In this document: piece by piece, positions 31,933-44,882 of the stretch
Numbering within the stretch: the stretch's first letter is position 1
How the letters are laid out: each line of letters opens with the position of its first letter
From: Planococcus citri
Lineage: Eukaryota > Arthropoda > Insecta > Hemiptera > Pseudococcidae
Direction: 5' to 3'
NCBI RefSeq assembly: GCF_950023065.1
Contig: NC_088677.1
Coordinates: forward strand, 72,875,469-72,939,468
DNA: 64,000 nt
Program-made: the position numbers and the translations under genes
The notes under the pieces: generated by a model
The model's database searches: none
Told to the model about the DNA's origin: nothing
What the model saw: only the letters and a program-made list of their open reading frames with translations

Positions 31933-32772
31933 TTAACCCTTTCGCGCCAGCTGGGACAGCATATGTCCCAGCAACTTTGAACAAATCTGCTGGGAACTTC
32001 TGGGACACATTTTTCCCGCAGACTGGGTCCTATCAGTAGAGTAAAGTGTCAGGAATCGATTGAGACCACTCCCAATTTTTTCGCTCGTGTTATAGCAACA
32101 CTGTGAATTATTTTTTCCGCAAAAACGTTTTTTTTTAGTAAAAATGTGAAATCTGAGCAACCAGTTGGTAGCAATTAAAAATTTATTGCAAACACAGGGA
32201 GTGATTGTGCCCGGCAACGAATTTATATTTGAAAATAGATAGAATAAGCTACGTACATTTTGGTGTAAAAAAAATTAATTTTGATTTATTTTTGAGGGAG
32301 CAAGTTCAAAAACAAAAACGTAAATAAGTTTTATTCAATAATTTTTTGATATTTTTGAGCTGTTTTCGGTGTTATTTTTTCAAGAAATCGAAAAAAGGAT
32401 GATTTCAGTCTGTTAGGAATATTTTTTTGCATATTATGTCCAAATTTCATCAAATTTGATGCATTACTCACAGAGAAATCCTCTGTCAAAGGAAATTGAT
32501 GTCTCAATTTTGGTAAAATTTCATAAAAATGTCAATTTTTTGAAATTTCAAGATTTTATTAGCAAAAGTGTGTTTTTTTGAATTTTCTTCTCATTTGCAT
32601 CCAAAATACAAATTTTTACATGGCTTTTTGCATACTGGAATGATATTATTGGTATTGTCCCACTTGTCCCAGCAATTTTTGCAAATTTTAAGCACTGCTG
32701 GGACATATGCTGTCCCGGGACAAATTTTCAAAGTCCACGGCTGGGACATACGTGTTCCCACCTCAATATCTT
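31933..32772. mobile_element. Possible piggyBac-like non-autonomous element or TIR remnant
   Basis: TTAA followed by CCCTTTCGCGCC at 31933-31948 resembles a piggyBac-type end. GGGACAGCATATGTCCCAGC near 31960 recurs inverted near 32695-32716, and further TGGGACA words surround both. No second TTAA-flanked end was found and no transposase is present, so the boundaries and class are uncertain. Confidence 0.4.
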
Positions 32773-33049
32773 GAGTGTGAGTTGAGGAAAAAATCTGTAA
32801 CAAACTTATGTTGCTTAGAGATGCCCAAGGAACGATATAATGTAAAAAAATTGGAGGTGGGATGTAAAACCAATATCCCTATGGCCAATATCAATCGAAA
32901 ATTGAGTAATAAATTAGATAAGTAAGTAACATTTTTTTTTGTTTTTTTGTTAAAAGGTCTGATAATCAACCTAGATGACAGATTATTATGTACAATGATG
33001 ATGATGATTTGTGTATTTTTGAGGATCAGCTTGGACAACCATTACACTC

Positions 33050-35960
33050 AATTATTTTGAATGATTCGTCAAACGATTTGTTCAGAGGGGGAAAATCGTT
33101 CGCGAAAGAAGTACTGAAAAATAAAATGGAGTAGAGAAAAAATGGCGAAACTAGTCAAAAATTCGATCTAAATTGACACCACAAATCTATTTGTATCGAC
33201 AAAAATAGGAGTTGATTCGTGAACGAAAGATTCGTTCAGAAATTATGAATCATTCAGAAAAACTGAATCACTCGGAAATCAACGTAAATTATACACGATG
33301 AAGACAGATTTTTTTATCAATGAAAATCGCGAATGATTCACTCGTGAACGATTCGTTCAAAAAGGAAAATCCTTCAGAAACGAGTGAATCACTAAAAAAA
33401 AAGGCATAGATGTGATGGCGAAACTTGACATTTTCAATTCTATTATTAAAAATTGGACTCAATTCGTTCGTGAACGATTTGCTCAGAATTGATAAAATAT
33501 TAGAAAACGACTCAATCACTGCTAAATCAGGTAGGTACAGTGAAAGTGGACGTCGGCACCGAAAAATTTGACTTTTTCAAATCCGTCAGTCAAAACTGGG
33601 TGTGAATCGTTCGTGAACGATTCGTTCAGAAATTATGAATCAAACTGAATCACTCGGAAATCAACTAAGATTATACACGATAAAGACAGAAGGAAACATT
33701 GTATACTTTTTTTTATCAATTAAAATCGCGAATGATTCACTCGCGAACGATTCGTTCGAATGAGAAAAATCCTTCAGAAACAAATGAATCACTAAAAAAA
33801 CAGGTACGGATGTGATGATAAAACATTAAAACTTGACATTTTCAATCCTATTATTAAAAATTGGACTCGATTCGTTCGCGAACGACTTGCTCAAAATTAA
33901 TTAAATATTACAAAACGACTCAATCACTGCCAAATCAGGTACACTGAAAGAGGACGTGGGCGCCGCAAAATTTGACTTTTTCAAATCCGTCAGTCAAAAC
34001 TAGGTGTGAGTCGTTCGTGAACGATTCGTTCAGAAATTGTGAATCATTCAGAAAAACTGAATCACTCGGAAATCAACTCAGATTGTAAACAATAAAGACA
34101 TATGGAAACACTGTATTGAAAATTGCGAATGATTCACTCGCGAACGATTCGTTCAAAGGAGAAAACTCCTTCAGGAATGAATGAAATGAATCACCGAAAA
34201 ATCAAATTAAGTATAGATGACATGACGAAACTTGACACTTCCAAGTTGCAATTCTATCGTTAGAAATTGGACTCAATTCGTTCGCGAACGATTTGATCAG
34301 AAGTCAGAATCGATAAAATATTAGAAAACGACTCAATTACTGCCAAATCAGTACACTGAAAGAGGACGTGGGCGCCGCAAAATTTGAATTTTTTACATTC
34401 TTTAGTCAAAACTGATTGTGATTCGTTCGCGAACGATTTCCTCGAAGGCAAAAACAACTTATCGGAAATGAATGAGAATATCTACGAGTAAATCGCTAAT
34501 AAATCAGTCCATCAGTGCTGAAAATCTATTCATGGTATCAAGGAAAATTAGAGTCCATTCATTGGCAAATAATTCGTTGAAAAATAGTGAATCATTCGAA
34601 AATGACTGACTCACTAAGATATCAAATTAGATAGGTACCTATCTAATACACAGCAAGATAAAACGAAACATTTGCAATAATCCATTTAAAAAAAACATTG
34701 CGAGTGATTTGTTTGCAAATGATTTTTCTCCGCTGAACAAATCGTTCGCGAACGAATGAATCACTGAAAACTCCCAGAGTTGATATTCTCACAACGGAGA
34801 AAAATCCTTCAAGAACGAATGAATCACTGAAGAGTCCAAACAGGTGTAGATTGCATGACAAAACTAATTAACATTTTCAATTCTATTATTAAAAATTAGA
34901 TTCAAATCGTTCGCGAACGATTTGCTCAGATTGCTCAGAATCGATAAAATATAAAAAAACGACACAATCACTGCCAAATCAAGTAAGTACAGTGAAAGAG
35001 GACATCTGTGCCCTGTGCCGCAAAATTTGACTTTTTTAAATCCTTCAGTCAAAAGTCAGTGTGAATCGTTCGCGAACGATTTGATCAAAGGCAAAAACAT
35101 ATCAGAAATGGCTGAGGAATAAATCGCTAATAAGTCAGACCAGCATTAATGCTGAAAATCTATTCATGGTATCAAGGAAAATTAGAGTCTATTTGTTGGC
35201 GAATAATTCGTACAAAAATTGTGAATCATTCGAGAATGACTGACTCACTCAGAAATGAAAGACTAGATAAAACGATACATTATGCAACAATCATGAAAAA
35301 AAAAATATGACTTTATGAATTATTCGTTCGCGAATGATTTTTCTCTTCTGAGCAAATCGTTCCCGAACGATTTGAATCTAATTTTTAATAATAGAATTGA
35401 AAATGTTAAAATGATTTTTCCCTTCTGAGCAAATCGTTCGCGAACGAATGAATCACTGAAAACTCCGGGTAGTTGATATTCTCACAACGGAAAAAACAAC
35501 AAGAACCGATTACTATGTGCAATTTCGTTCTTTTCTCAGTCAGCGTCTCCGCAGATGTTTTCAATGCATCGTATCTTCTTCTTCTGATAGCTTTGGCTAA
35601 TACATTTGGATGATGCGATGTTCGATTTATTTGCGAACGATTCGTTCAGGAATGAGAAATCATTTCAGAACGAATGAATCATTAGAAAATGAAGTCAGAC
35701 ACCTATACACGTCCAGACAAAACGAAACATTCATTTGTCGATACCAAATTGTGACGAATGATTCATTCACGAACGATTTGCTCAAAGGAGAAATAATCGT
35801 TCGCGAACGAATAAATCACTGAGAAATCAAATTTGGCGGGTACCTAATTGCCAATGACAAAACGAAACTTGATAGTTATTCAAAACCGGACTCAATTCGT
35901 TCGCGAACGATTTGCTCAGAATGAACAAATCAATCGAGAACGACCGAAAACTCGTATCTT
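33050..35960. repeat. Tandem array built on the palindrome CGTTCGCGAACG
   Basis: About 20 perfect or near-perfect copies of TTCGTTCGCGAACGATT-like words spaced roughly 60-150 bp apart, most often followed by TTGCTCAG or TTCGTTCAG. A higher-order period of about 405-410 bp is visible: TTTTTCAAATCCGTCAGTCA at about 33575 and 33978, with a diverged third copy at about 34388, then an irregular step to 35033. The motif reads the same on both strands. ORFs in the array are by-products of the repeat. Confidence 0.8.
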
Positions 35961-36990
35961 CTTATTTAATCAAATCCATACGAGACTTGAGACTTTTTCA
36001 ACTTCATGAATGAAAATAGAAGATTTTTTAATTTTTATTCGTGGATGGTTTGCTCAGATGTTGAAGAATCGTACACTAATTAATTTTAAGTACTTCATTC
36101 ACGAAATTCAAGAGACAGAAAAACCATCCACCAAATCATCCATCCCCGTCCAAAGGACGTGAACTGAACTCTTATTAAAAGAAAGAAAAAAAAATACGAA
36201 ATGGGTTCATTCGATATCTGAAAAAATGACTCCTCATCATCGACGAATAAATTCAACCTAATTTCATCACCCCCCCCCCCCCCCATTCATCGTCTCGAGG
36301 TTGATGGCATTGAAATTAGAAAAAGGTCACCAATTTCCACACGATTCGGTATTTTCTACCCCCACACATCTACCTTTCCTCTTCGCAACCAAGAAGGAAT
36401 TCCATTCTTGCAAATAATCGTTTTCCACTCTCTTATGAATGGAACTCGAAATGAAAATCTTTGAAGTCTGTTCGAAATTTTCTCGTTTATACGACGATGC
36501 GAACGGAGAAGTGGTCTGCATGGCTCTTTTTTTTCTCATTCATTCGAATTGTAAACAACGTGGGTGTCGAAAAGGGTGCCCAGGCCAGAGGGGGGCAATA
36601 CGGCTGTAAACGGTTGCGATTGAGAAACCCTGCCCTAGATTAACGCTGCGGCGTTTTTTCCTCAACTTAAAGATGTTAAACGACTTTCTAGTGCGCTTTT
36701 AAAGTTATTAACGTTTATCGCGAAGAGCTCGTAATTTTATAGAATGTCATGAGCATTCTTTTACGAGTGATAAAAATTTTTTTCCGTCGTAGTTGTCGTC
36801 ATTGAAAAACACAACAAGAGGGAATGAAAAAGCGGCCATCGAGGTAAGAGCAAGGTGGGGTGTTTTTTTCAATTACGCAGGTGCACGAAATAATACATAA
36901 AAAGACTCGACGCTAGCGAGCTTCTTACAGATATATGCGAAAAAACGCCGCTTCATTGTTCGGAAAATTTTGCTCGGATTAAAAAATATT
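35961..36990. other. Region upstream of the secreted-protein gene
   Basis: Contains a poly-C run at about 36271-36285 and otherwise AT-rich sequence. A CATAAAAAG TATA-like word at about 36896 lies about 95 bp upstream of the ATG at 36991 and could be the core promoter of that gene. Confidence 0.4.
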
Positions 36991-38337
36991 ATGTGGTTGA
37001 ACGATAAATTGATCTTGATCGCGGTATGTTGCTTATCGTATGATGTGTTTGTGTTCGGAGTTACGGTAGTAAAACGCGATGTGTCGTCAGTTCTCGATGA
37101 TGTTGGTAAAAAATTGGTAAAAAATCACCACAAAGGCAGCTCCAGTGATGGGGAATCGGCTGGTGAAGGTGACGTTGATGATTTTGCGTCCAGTTTGGGA
37201 GATTGGAGTAGTTGGAACAAGGATACAGATGATGATGATGATGATGATTTGACCAGCAGCTTTGAATCTGACAATGATTCCAAGAATGGCTCGAATAAAA
37301 CCAACAAAGGTACCGGATCTGGTTACGATTCGAGTTCTGGTCTCGATTCAGAAAACGGATCCAAGAAAAAGAAACAACCCAAAGAGACAGATAAGAAGAA
37401 AAATAAGCCAGGAAGCAGCTCATCGACAAGTGGTTCGAAAAATAATACAACCTCCAACACCGATTGGTCGACTGACTTGGGAACAGATTACGATTCAAAC
37501 TGGCCCAATGATCAGGGCTGGAATCAAACCAGTATCTCCAACACCACTGCTCATCATTTCCCAGGCACCAATTCCACCTCAGGTAAAAATACCACTTCTA
37601 CCGAATCTCCTCACGGTAAAAACACCACATCTCCGATCAATATCACGGATTGGCTCAACGGTCTTATCGATAAAGCTGAAAAGAACGCCAGTCAGAATAA
37701 CCCACCATCACATTCCACCAGCAATTTCACCTCAGCTGACAACGTCACGACTAAAATCCCTCACCAAAACTTAACCTCTACCGAGAAACCACCCAGTTCG
37801 ACGACCTCGACACCGGAATCCAAATACAGCACAGGATACTGGATACCAATCTTCAACTTCGGTAATGATTTCTACTTCTTGACCAATAAAGGATACGCCA
37901 AGCTGGTGAATTTCCCAGCTCCGGTTATCTATTCTTTCATGCCAGTATCACTGAAAATACCTGATTTCAAGCCAACCGGAGGCCAACTCAGGCAAGAAGA
38001 GGAGGAATTCATCGGTAACTTCTTCAAGAACGAGGCGAGTTTCGCCGAATGCTACGTTAACTCGAATATGGGCAATTTGATCCCGTACTCGTATTTTGGT
38101 AGTTGGGTGGCTGTGTTTAATCTGCAGAATGGATGGCATCTGCAGACCTATGGTGGTTTTGTGCCTTTGGACATGACTAGTGAACAAGCTCCGGTTACTT
38201 TTGAATTCGATCCGATCAAGTATCAGTATCCGACAATGGCGAGTGTCGTTTCGACTACAGTGACTGTGGAGGAGACTAGCCATGGTAAAGGTGAAGGATT
38301 GGCGACTTGGAGTGAACCTGTTGTGGTTGAGGATTGA
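36991..38337 (+). CDS. Secreted, acidic, heavily N-glycosylated protein (unrecognised)
   Basis: 448 codons in one exon from ATG 36991; an upstream TTG in the same frame is not used. Residues 1-24 are a typical signal peptide (LILIAVCCLSYDVFVFGVT), followed by KRD, a possible dibasic processing site. Residues 45-130 are acidic and Ser-rich, with a run of seven Asp encoded by GAT repeats. Residues 130-280 are Ser/Thr/Asn/Pro-rich. About a dozen N-x-S/T sequons occur between 99 and 262, so a mucin-like extracellular stalk is likely. Residues 280-448 look folded, rich in Tyr, Phe and Trp (GYWIPIFNFGNDFYFL), with a single Cys. I recognise no family; a cuticular, salivary or silk/wax-associated secreted protein is possible. 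An AATAAA at about 38501 fits as its polyadenylation signal. Confidence 0.8.
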   Translation: MWLNDKLILIAVCCLSYDVFVFGVTVVKRDVSSVLDDVGKKLVKNHHKGSSSDGESAGEGDVDDFASSLGDWSSWNKDTDDDDDDDLTSSFESDNDSKNGSNKTNKGTGSGYDSSSGLDSENGSKKKKQPKETDKKKNKPGSSSSTSGSKNNTTSNTDWSTDLGTDYDSNWPNDQGWNQTSISNTTAHHFPGTNSTSGKNTTSTESPHGKNTTSPINITDWLNGLIDKAEKNASQNNPPSHSTSNFTSADNVTTKIPHQNLTSTEKPPSSTTSTPESKYSTGYWIPIFNFGNDFYFLTNKGYAKLVNFPAPVIYSFMPVSLKIPDFKPTGGQLRQEEEEFIGNFFKNEASFAECYVNSNMGNLIPYSYFGSWVAVFNLQNGWHLQTYGGFVPLDMTSEQAPVTFEFDPIKYQYPTMASVVSTTVTVEETSHGKGEGLATWSEPVVVED

Positions 38338-38500
38338 TTGATTTCGCAGTACTGATAAATGATGATTTACTGATGAGTATACGTGTAATTTTGTTTATAA
38401 TAAGTTACCTATTTTTATTACGTATTTGATTTTTTTTCGTTATTTATTCGTTTTATTTATTTATTTATTGATTTATTTGTTTATTGAATTTTTTTGCTAG

Positions 38501-38508
38501 ATTAATAA
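38501..38508 (+). terminator. Polyadenylation signal for the secreted-protein gene
   Basis: TTAATAAAG lies about 165 bp after the stop codon in a T-rich 3' end. It is the only AATAAA close behind the gene. Confidence 0.5.
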
Positions 38509-38962
38509 AGTTTTTTTTTTTAGTCGACTACGCTTTTTTTTTTTTGAGTTTTTCTTTGGTAGGTAGGTATTTTTCACGGATATTGATACATACTTATATG
38601 AAATTTTTTCAATCGAGAAAATTTTTGAAATTAGGATGAGAAATTTGATAAAATGATTTGTGTAAATTCATCGAAGGAATAGAGCGACTAAAATACATGG
38701 CTCACAAATACATAAATTTTTCGGAATGATTTGCTCAAAAGCAATGCATTGAAAAACGACCTGTAAGTAAGTGGCTCGTATGCATTCTTTATGGGGATCA
38801 AATTTGAAAAAAAAATGAAAAACCAAAATCATTCAAATTAAGGCTATTCTTGAAAAAAATTTCAAATCACAATTTTTTGCGCTAACTTAATTACTTAAAC
38901 AAAAAATTTTAAATTTCCAGTCCGTCTAGACTAGTCTGGAATCTCAGGAGGGATTTTGATTT

Positions 38963-39210
38963 CGATACTGTAATACACAGACGAGCTATGTCCACGTTTT
39001 ATGAAAAATGAGTTTTTGATATCGTTGGATTTGTTATCAAAAGCACTACAACCTGCAGAAAGTGCTTTGTCCAATATTGTTATCATCACTGAGTAAAAGT
39101 CTGTTCCGTTTTACCGTTAATACAGGAGTAAAGCAAGGAGAAAAACTTGTAATAGCTGTCCTGTAAAATTTCAAAAACTGGACATAGCACGTCTGTGTAT
39201 TACAGTATCG
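38963..39210. mobile_element. MITE, 248 bp, with terminal inverted repeats of about 33 bp
   Basis: Left end CGATACTGTAATACACAGAC is matched exactly by the reverse complement of the right end, and pairing continues to about 33 bp with one mismatch (ACGAGCTATGTCCA against ACGTGCTATGTCCA). ATTT flanks both ends (38959-38962 and 39211-39214), giving a likely target duplication. No coding capacity. Confidence 0.8.
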
Positions 39211-42200
39211 ATTTGTAAGAGGTGAGTCGAGTTATTCATTTTGAAAAATCTGCAACTCGAGTAATAAACTTCACCAAATACCTACTATAATTTGTGATTA
39301 TTTTTACTTAGGTAGGTATAGGTAGATAGGTACCTACCTGATTTGAAATTTTTAGAAAATGTTGAAGCATTAAGCAGTTCAACTCCATTTATCCAAAACA
39401 AAACAAAATCAAAAAACAAATTTTTTCTAATTAATTTTTTTATTTAAAAATTTACAATCAAATCAAATTATTTTTCAGTATACAATCTACAAGTGGAGTT
39501 CTTCAAATTTAAATAAAAATGTACTTTTCTCTTTGCACCCAAAGAAAAATTTCAAAAACTATAAAAAAAAAAGTTAAAAACAACAACAAAAATGACAGAA
39601 TTGCAATTTACCTACTGAAGAGTTTAAGACCCCAAAATTGAAACAAAATTGATTTCATTAAATTAGTACCTTTTGAAAATCCAATTTTCTCTGAATAGGT
39701 ACAGGGCCAAAAAGTAACCAAAAATAAGTGACAAAACATCACCAAAACTCATTTTAACGTACAAAAAATAATTGAAAAAAAATCAAACATTATAAAAATA
39801 GAATTTTTTGATTTCAAATTTTAACACGTTTTGCAACTTTTTGATAGAAAAATACGAGATTTTTGGTCAATTTCTGGCAACAAAGTGAAAATTTCTGCAA
39901 TTTATAGCCAGAAAAATGAACAATTTTTGGCGAAATGAAGGACTTTTACAATTTTGCCAAAAGAAATGTTTTTTTTGTAACTTTTTGGGTAGGTAAAAAA
40001 GCGACACTTTCGACAATTTTTAGAAAAAATCAATACTGATAATTTTAGGGGAAAAAATGGCTTTTTAGCACCTTTTTGGGTAATTTTAGGAAAAAAGGGG
40101 TGAAACTTTTTAGCAATTCTGCCAAAAAGCGAGAATTTTTGTCAACAATAAATAGTTTGAGAATTTTAGCAAAAATCAACAATTCTTGGAAATGGTGTAT
40201 ACTTATCTCAATTTTAATCGATAAAGCGAAATTTTTTAGTAGGTAAGTAGGAAAAAATATTGAAGACACGAATAGGTAATCAATAATCATTCAGTCGAAA
40301 TTGAAGTTGACAGTTTCAACTTGAAACTGAACTCATCGAGGCAAAAATACCAAACAGAATATTTGTTCCTTCAAAATAAGTGTAGGCCACCAAAGTGCCA
40401 CAATAAAAACAATGCATACATATTTCAAACGACCAAAAGAGTTGCAACTAACTAGTAAGTTACACTTTTATTAAATCAGAAGAAAGGAAAATTAAAATTA
40501 TCCCAGAATTAGGAAAATTCTCGTACGTTGAGGTTGAAATTACTCTTCGGAGGTTTACTCTTATAGGCTTTTGTCTTTTAGGGCTACAGACGAGTTCAAT
40601 ATAATGCAGCAACTAAATGTAAAATGAAAGGGCTTCAAAATTTTGAAAAATATTTCAACCATTCTCTCGTTCTCCCGCCATCTAACCCATATCAAGACTT
40701 TCGTATACCAAAAACAGAGAACCATAATTTAAAAAATAATTTCAAATTTTTTTAACAAAAAAATTTGTAATTTGGGCGAAGGTTCAATGGCCTAGAAACT
40801 CATTTATTTATGCTAGCTCGAGAAATTTTTTGCTATTCTTCACTCCCATCTACTCAAAGTGTAGTTATTTATGAGAAGAAAAATTCTAAAAATTTTGGCC
40901 CCCCCTTAAAATTTATTTGTGTCTAGAAGACCCCTTCTCCATTTATAACAAAAAATATATAAAACAATTGAAATTCTTACATTTTTATATCCCAAGTATT
41001 TTAATTTGATCCATTTTCATTAGAAAAGCATTGATTATAGTTTTGACCCCCCCCCCCTTGCCATATAGAAATTATAAATTTCCAGAAATTAACATTTTGG
41101 AAACTTGCAGAAACTCTCCGGAATATTTCTTTGAAATATGACGCAAAATATGTACTTATTTTTTTAAAAAGTCAGTTCAAATAAAATGTAAATTATCAAC
41201 TGCAATTAATAAATTTCCAGTTATTTCCATTTTTTTAAAAATTCTCCTTCATCTTAAACAATTTTATCACTACGTATTTTGCAAAAATTAAAATATGTTT
41301 TTTTTTTTTTAATTTCCTCGCTAATTTACAACAACTTTTCTTCTATGATTTTGAAAGTTACCTAAAATTTTTCCTATTTTCCAGAAGTGTTTCGTGGAAA
41401 ATTTTCTATTTGAAAGTTACCAGAAATTTCCCCCAAAATAAAATTCAAAAAAAAAGCAGAACTACCTACTCGAGTTTTGTACTCGAGTTTTAAGGAGAAA
41501 AAAATTGTTGAGGGACTGATGCAGATTTTTTTCTCGAAAAGGAGATTATTTAAAAGGACTCTAACCAAAAACGAAAAATAGAAAAGGAAAACTGTGCTAA
41601 CTCATTTTTTATTATTTTTTTGACAACAATCAACATTGGGGGAGAAATGCCAAAAACTTTATTTTATTGAAAATAGGCTTATTCAAAAGAATCCTGACAT
41701 ACGAGTAGAAATGAAAAATGTTCAAAAAATGTTTTCAAACTTCTGTTTATTTTTCCATTTTTAACAAATTTTTCACAACTTTTTGGATCAGAGTTCTTTA
41801 AGAACGAATTACTTAGAAATCATTTGATTGACAAATTCTGCATTCTCCCCCCCTCCCTTCTCACAATTGCAGTACTCCGATTTCGTTGTATTTGATCAGA
41901 ACGTCGAATTTCTCGCCCACAATCCCGTCTAATTATTTTTTATCTCGCGAGTGAATTATCATATTTTGCAAATCCAGATTTACAGGTCTTTTTCTTTCAA
42001 GTTTCGAAGAGACGAGAAACACATACAAAAATGTAGGTTCTCGAATATCAAAATAATAAAATTAACCATACCTATACCGATGGTAATGGCATTGGCACAA
42101 CACAACGGTAAAATGCTAATTGTTTAGGAACTTGGTATAGGAATAGGAACCAAGGTACGCATTATTTGTTTAGCTACCTCGATCGTATATTCTTTCACTT

Positions 42201-43909
42201 TTTCATTTATACCAACACGTTTTTGTTTTTGTTGATTTCGCTGCCGTTTCCTCTTCTTTGGTACCTCTCCTACCTACTATTTGTAGTACCGCCACTGTTG
42301 TTTTTATTAACGTACCGAGGTTAGTTTCTTCTCAGCTAATAAATATATGCAAATTTATCTCGCGCAACTGAATTTTACACCGAGCTCGCGCTTATAATTG
42401 GATTAGAGTAATGAAAATTCGCATTCTCTCTCTCACTCACTCATTCTACTTATCTCTCCCCGATTCTACACTCAGTATCTGTCTATCTTATTTCGCCGCT
42501 GTTCTATTCTCCATCATACATTTTCTCGTATCTCTACGTATACTTAGATTTACTTCTAGTTCCTCTCGTAGCACTCGTATATTTGCTTACTCGAGTCTAG
42601 CAGTTGGAAAATCGTCGTATTTTGCGACCAACCGCGACCCAAAGTGGCGCTTTTACATAGTTTTATATTTATGCATGCGACGGAAAGGTTACTGTGTCGT
42701 GTCTTGCGAAAGATTTTAAACCGCGAGAATTTCAAATCCCTAATCTAATGTTTCTTTCTCAAGCGTCGACTTTATCTGTTCATCCTCTCACACCTCTGGC
42801 CTCACTCGTGCCACTTACTGTAATCAAAAATATTGCAAACAGGGATGAGGTTTTTGACGCTGTTTTACGTCGCTGTACTTTTTTCTCTTTTACTCTTATT
42901 TTACTTTGCAGATTTGCTAATTCATTTTTTGGAAGGACTCGTTCTCTTTCTCAATTTTATTTGTCGTGCTTCTCAATCTCGTGGCTGTGTAATACGTGAT
43001 ATAAATATGTACATAATTTCTTTCGAAAATATATCATTCTCATATTTGTCATTGCAGCAGCTCTTCTGCTATAGTTGCGTTTGCTTCGACATTGCTGTGA
43101 ACTTAATTCGTATGATGATAGAGGATTTTTTCTAATTTAAAAATAAACGTATTAAACAACTCTTATTATGAGATAGCAATGCTAATGAGTACACAGCATT
43201 TAAGCATCAGCTCTCAAAAAAAAATATATATATTTATCTCCGCCAAAATTTTCAACAAATACCTACCTAGTATCCTTTATTCGAGCCTATAAATGCCACG
43301 AATACGAAAATTATCTAGTTCATTTCTCAATTTTAATACCTCCACAGAGGAAAGGAGTCAGGAGAGAAGTAGACATAGAAACAAGCCTCGACACAAAACA
43401 AAACCATGATAATAAATTGAAGAAAATTCCATTCTTCTTGAAAATATACCCGTGGTCGCTTTACAAAATATCTAGTATAGGTACGATGAGTATCCAAACA
43501 ACGACCAATAAATTCGAAAGCTCGCCAAGGTGCATTGTATCGTATTATAATGCACGTGGAATCGTGGATCTGAACCTTTCGTAAAAGGAAGGAAGAAGGA
43601 TAATGAAATGAGAGAAAAAAAGGGCAGAAATTATAAAGCCCTCGCGAAGTAATTAATTAGACTAGGAGACTTTATTATAGTGTTTTATAATACCTACCTA
43701 CGCATAATATCGTCATTTTTTTCGCCTTTGCTGCGAGTCTTCGGATGGGAAAAATGAAATATGGCCGAGGCAAGTGAGAAGGGTATGAGAACAAGCAACA
43801 ATTCAGATAAGTAGTTTTACCCGTTCTTGTGTTGAATCATATCGACGTGGAGTAAAAAAAGAAGAAAAATTAAAGCACCAAAAAAGTACATACAAAATTC
43901 AAATATTTC
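39211..43909. other. Long intergenic region, no gene supported
   Basis: Mostly AT-rich low-complexity DNA. 39840-40200 carries the TTTTGGCAAAAA-type degenerate repeat. ORFs at 42411-43135 are in pyrimidine-rich sequence and overlap each other in different frames, so I do not accept them. A poly-C run lies at about 41046-41056. Confidence 0.45.
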
Positions 43910-44520
43910 AGAGTAAATGTTTTTTGAACATTTGATGAACTTGGAAATTTTTCAGAATATGCGTCACACGACCTACCAAAATGGGTAAAAATTTTGACAG
44001 AAGATTAAAAATTTCTACCAATTTTTTTTTTCAACATTTTTGAAAGATTCGAAACTCAAAAATGGGTCATAATTTTTGAAATTTTTGAGAATGTGTCATG
44101 CAATCTATCAAGACATTTATAGAATTTTAGCAGAAAACCAACAATTTTTACCGACACTTTTTTTTAGCATTTTTGAAGACTTTGAAACCAGAAAATTGAG
44201 TCATGATTTTTGGGATTTTCGAAAATGTGTCATGCGACCTATCAAAATGGATCAGAATTTAAGCATAAAATCGAATACTTTCATAAAAACTCTTTTTGAT
44301 AATTTTTGAAGAATTTGAAGCCGAAAAGTGGATCACAATGTTGAGACATTTGAAAATGAATGATGCGAGCTATCAAAATGGATTAATATTTGGAAAAAAT
44401 AGAACATTTCCATCAATACTTTTTTTGAGCAATTTTTGAGAAATTTGGGGCTTAAAATTGGGTCATATGACTTTTGAAATTTTTGGAATGTGTCATACAA
44501 CCCATCAAAATGGATTAAAG
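43910..44520. repeat. Degenerate tandem repeat, period about 131 bp
   Basis: GAAAATGTGTCATGCGACCT-like words followed by ATCAAAATGG occur at about 43953, 44088, 44219, 44351 and 44484. The steps of 131-135 bp indicate four to five diverged units. No coding potential. Confidence 0.7.
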
Positions 44521-44882
44521 CAAATGGGGTACTTTTGCATATTTCAATTTTGGAGCAGAAAAACTAATAGTCTGAGTGAAGCGAGGACAAACACTTTAGA
44601 AAATTGAATAGCGTCAATTTTGATATAAAAATAAGTTAATTTTGCAGAACTTGAGTCAGTTAGGGTATCTTCTAAAAATACGAAAAAAGCTCTCAAAAAT
44701 CGAAAAAAGGAAAATAAGTTTCTTTGTCTTATTTTCAAAAACAAATTGGCTGGAACGAAGCAAACGCACAAGCTTCTGAAAATTTAAAATTCAAGAGATT
44801 GAATAGCATTATTTTCAATTTGAATATAACTTGATTGTATTAGCATTTGACATTCTTAAAATTGTGGTTGTACGTACTACTG
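44521..44882. other. Spacer, no gene seen
   Basis: AT-rich sequence that probably includes the 3' untranslated end of the neighbouring dead retroelement. No independent ORF is supported. Confidence 0.4.

Noticed and set aside
33289..35052. Several 62-76 codon frames containing SFSNILSILSKSFTNE-like repeats
   Set aside because: They are translations of the palindromic satellite and occur on both strands.
37061..37774. His/Ser-rich minus-strand and Pro-rich plus-strand frames inside the secreted-protein gene
   Set aside because: Frame shadows created by the GAT and Ser/Thr-rich codons of the real gene.
42411..43135. Three overlapping plus-strand frames of about 100 codons
   Set aside because: They lie in pyrimidine-rich, low-complexity sequence, overlap one another in different frames and show no domain.
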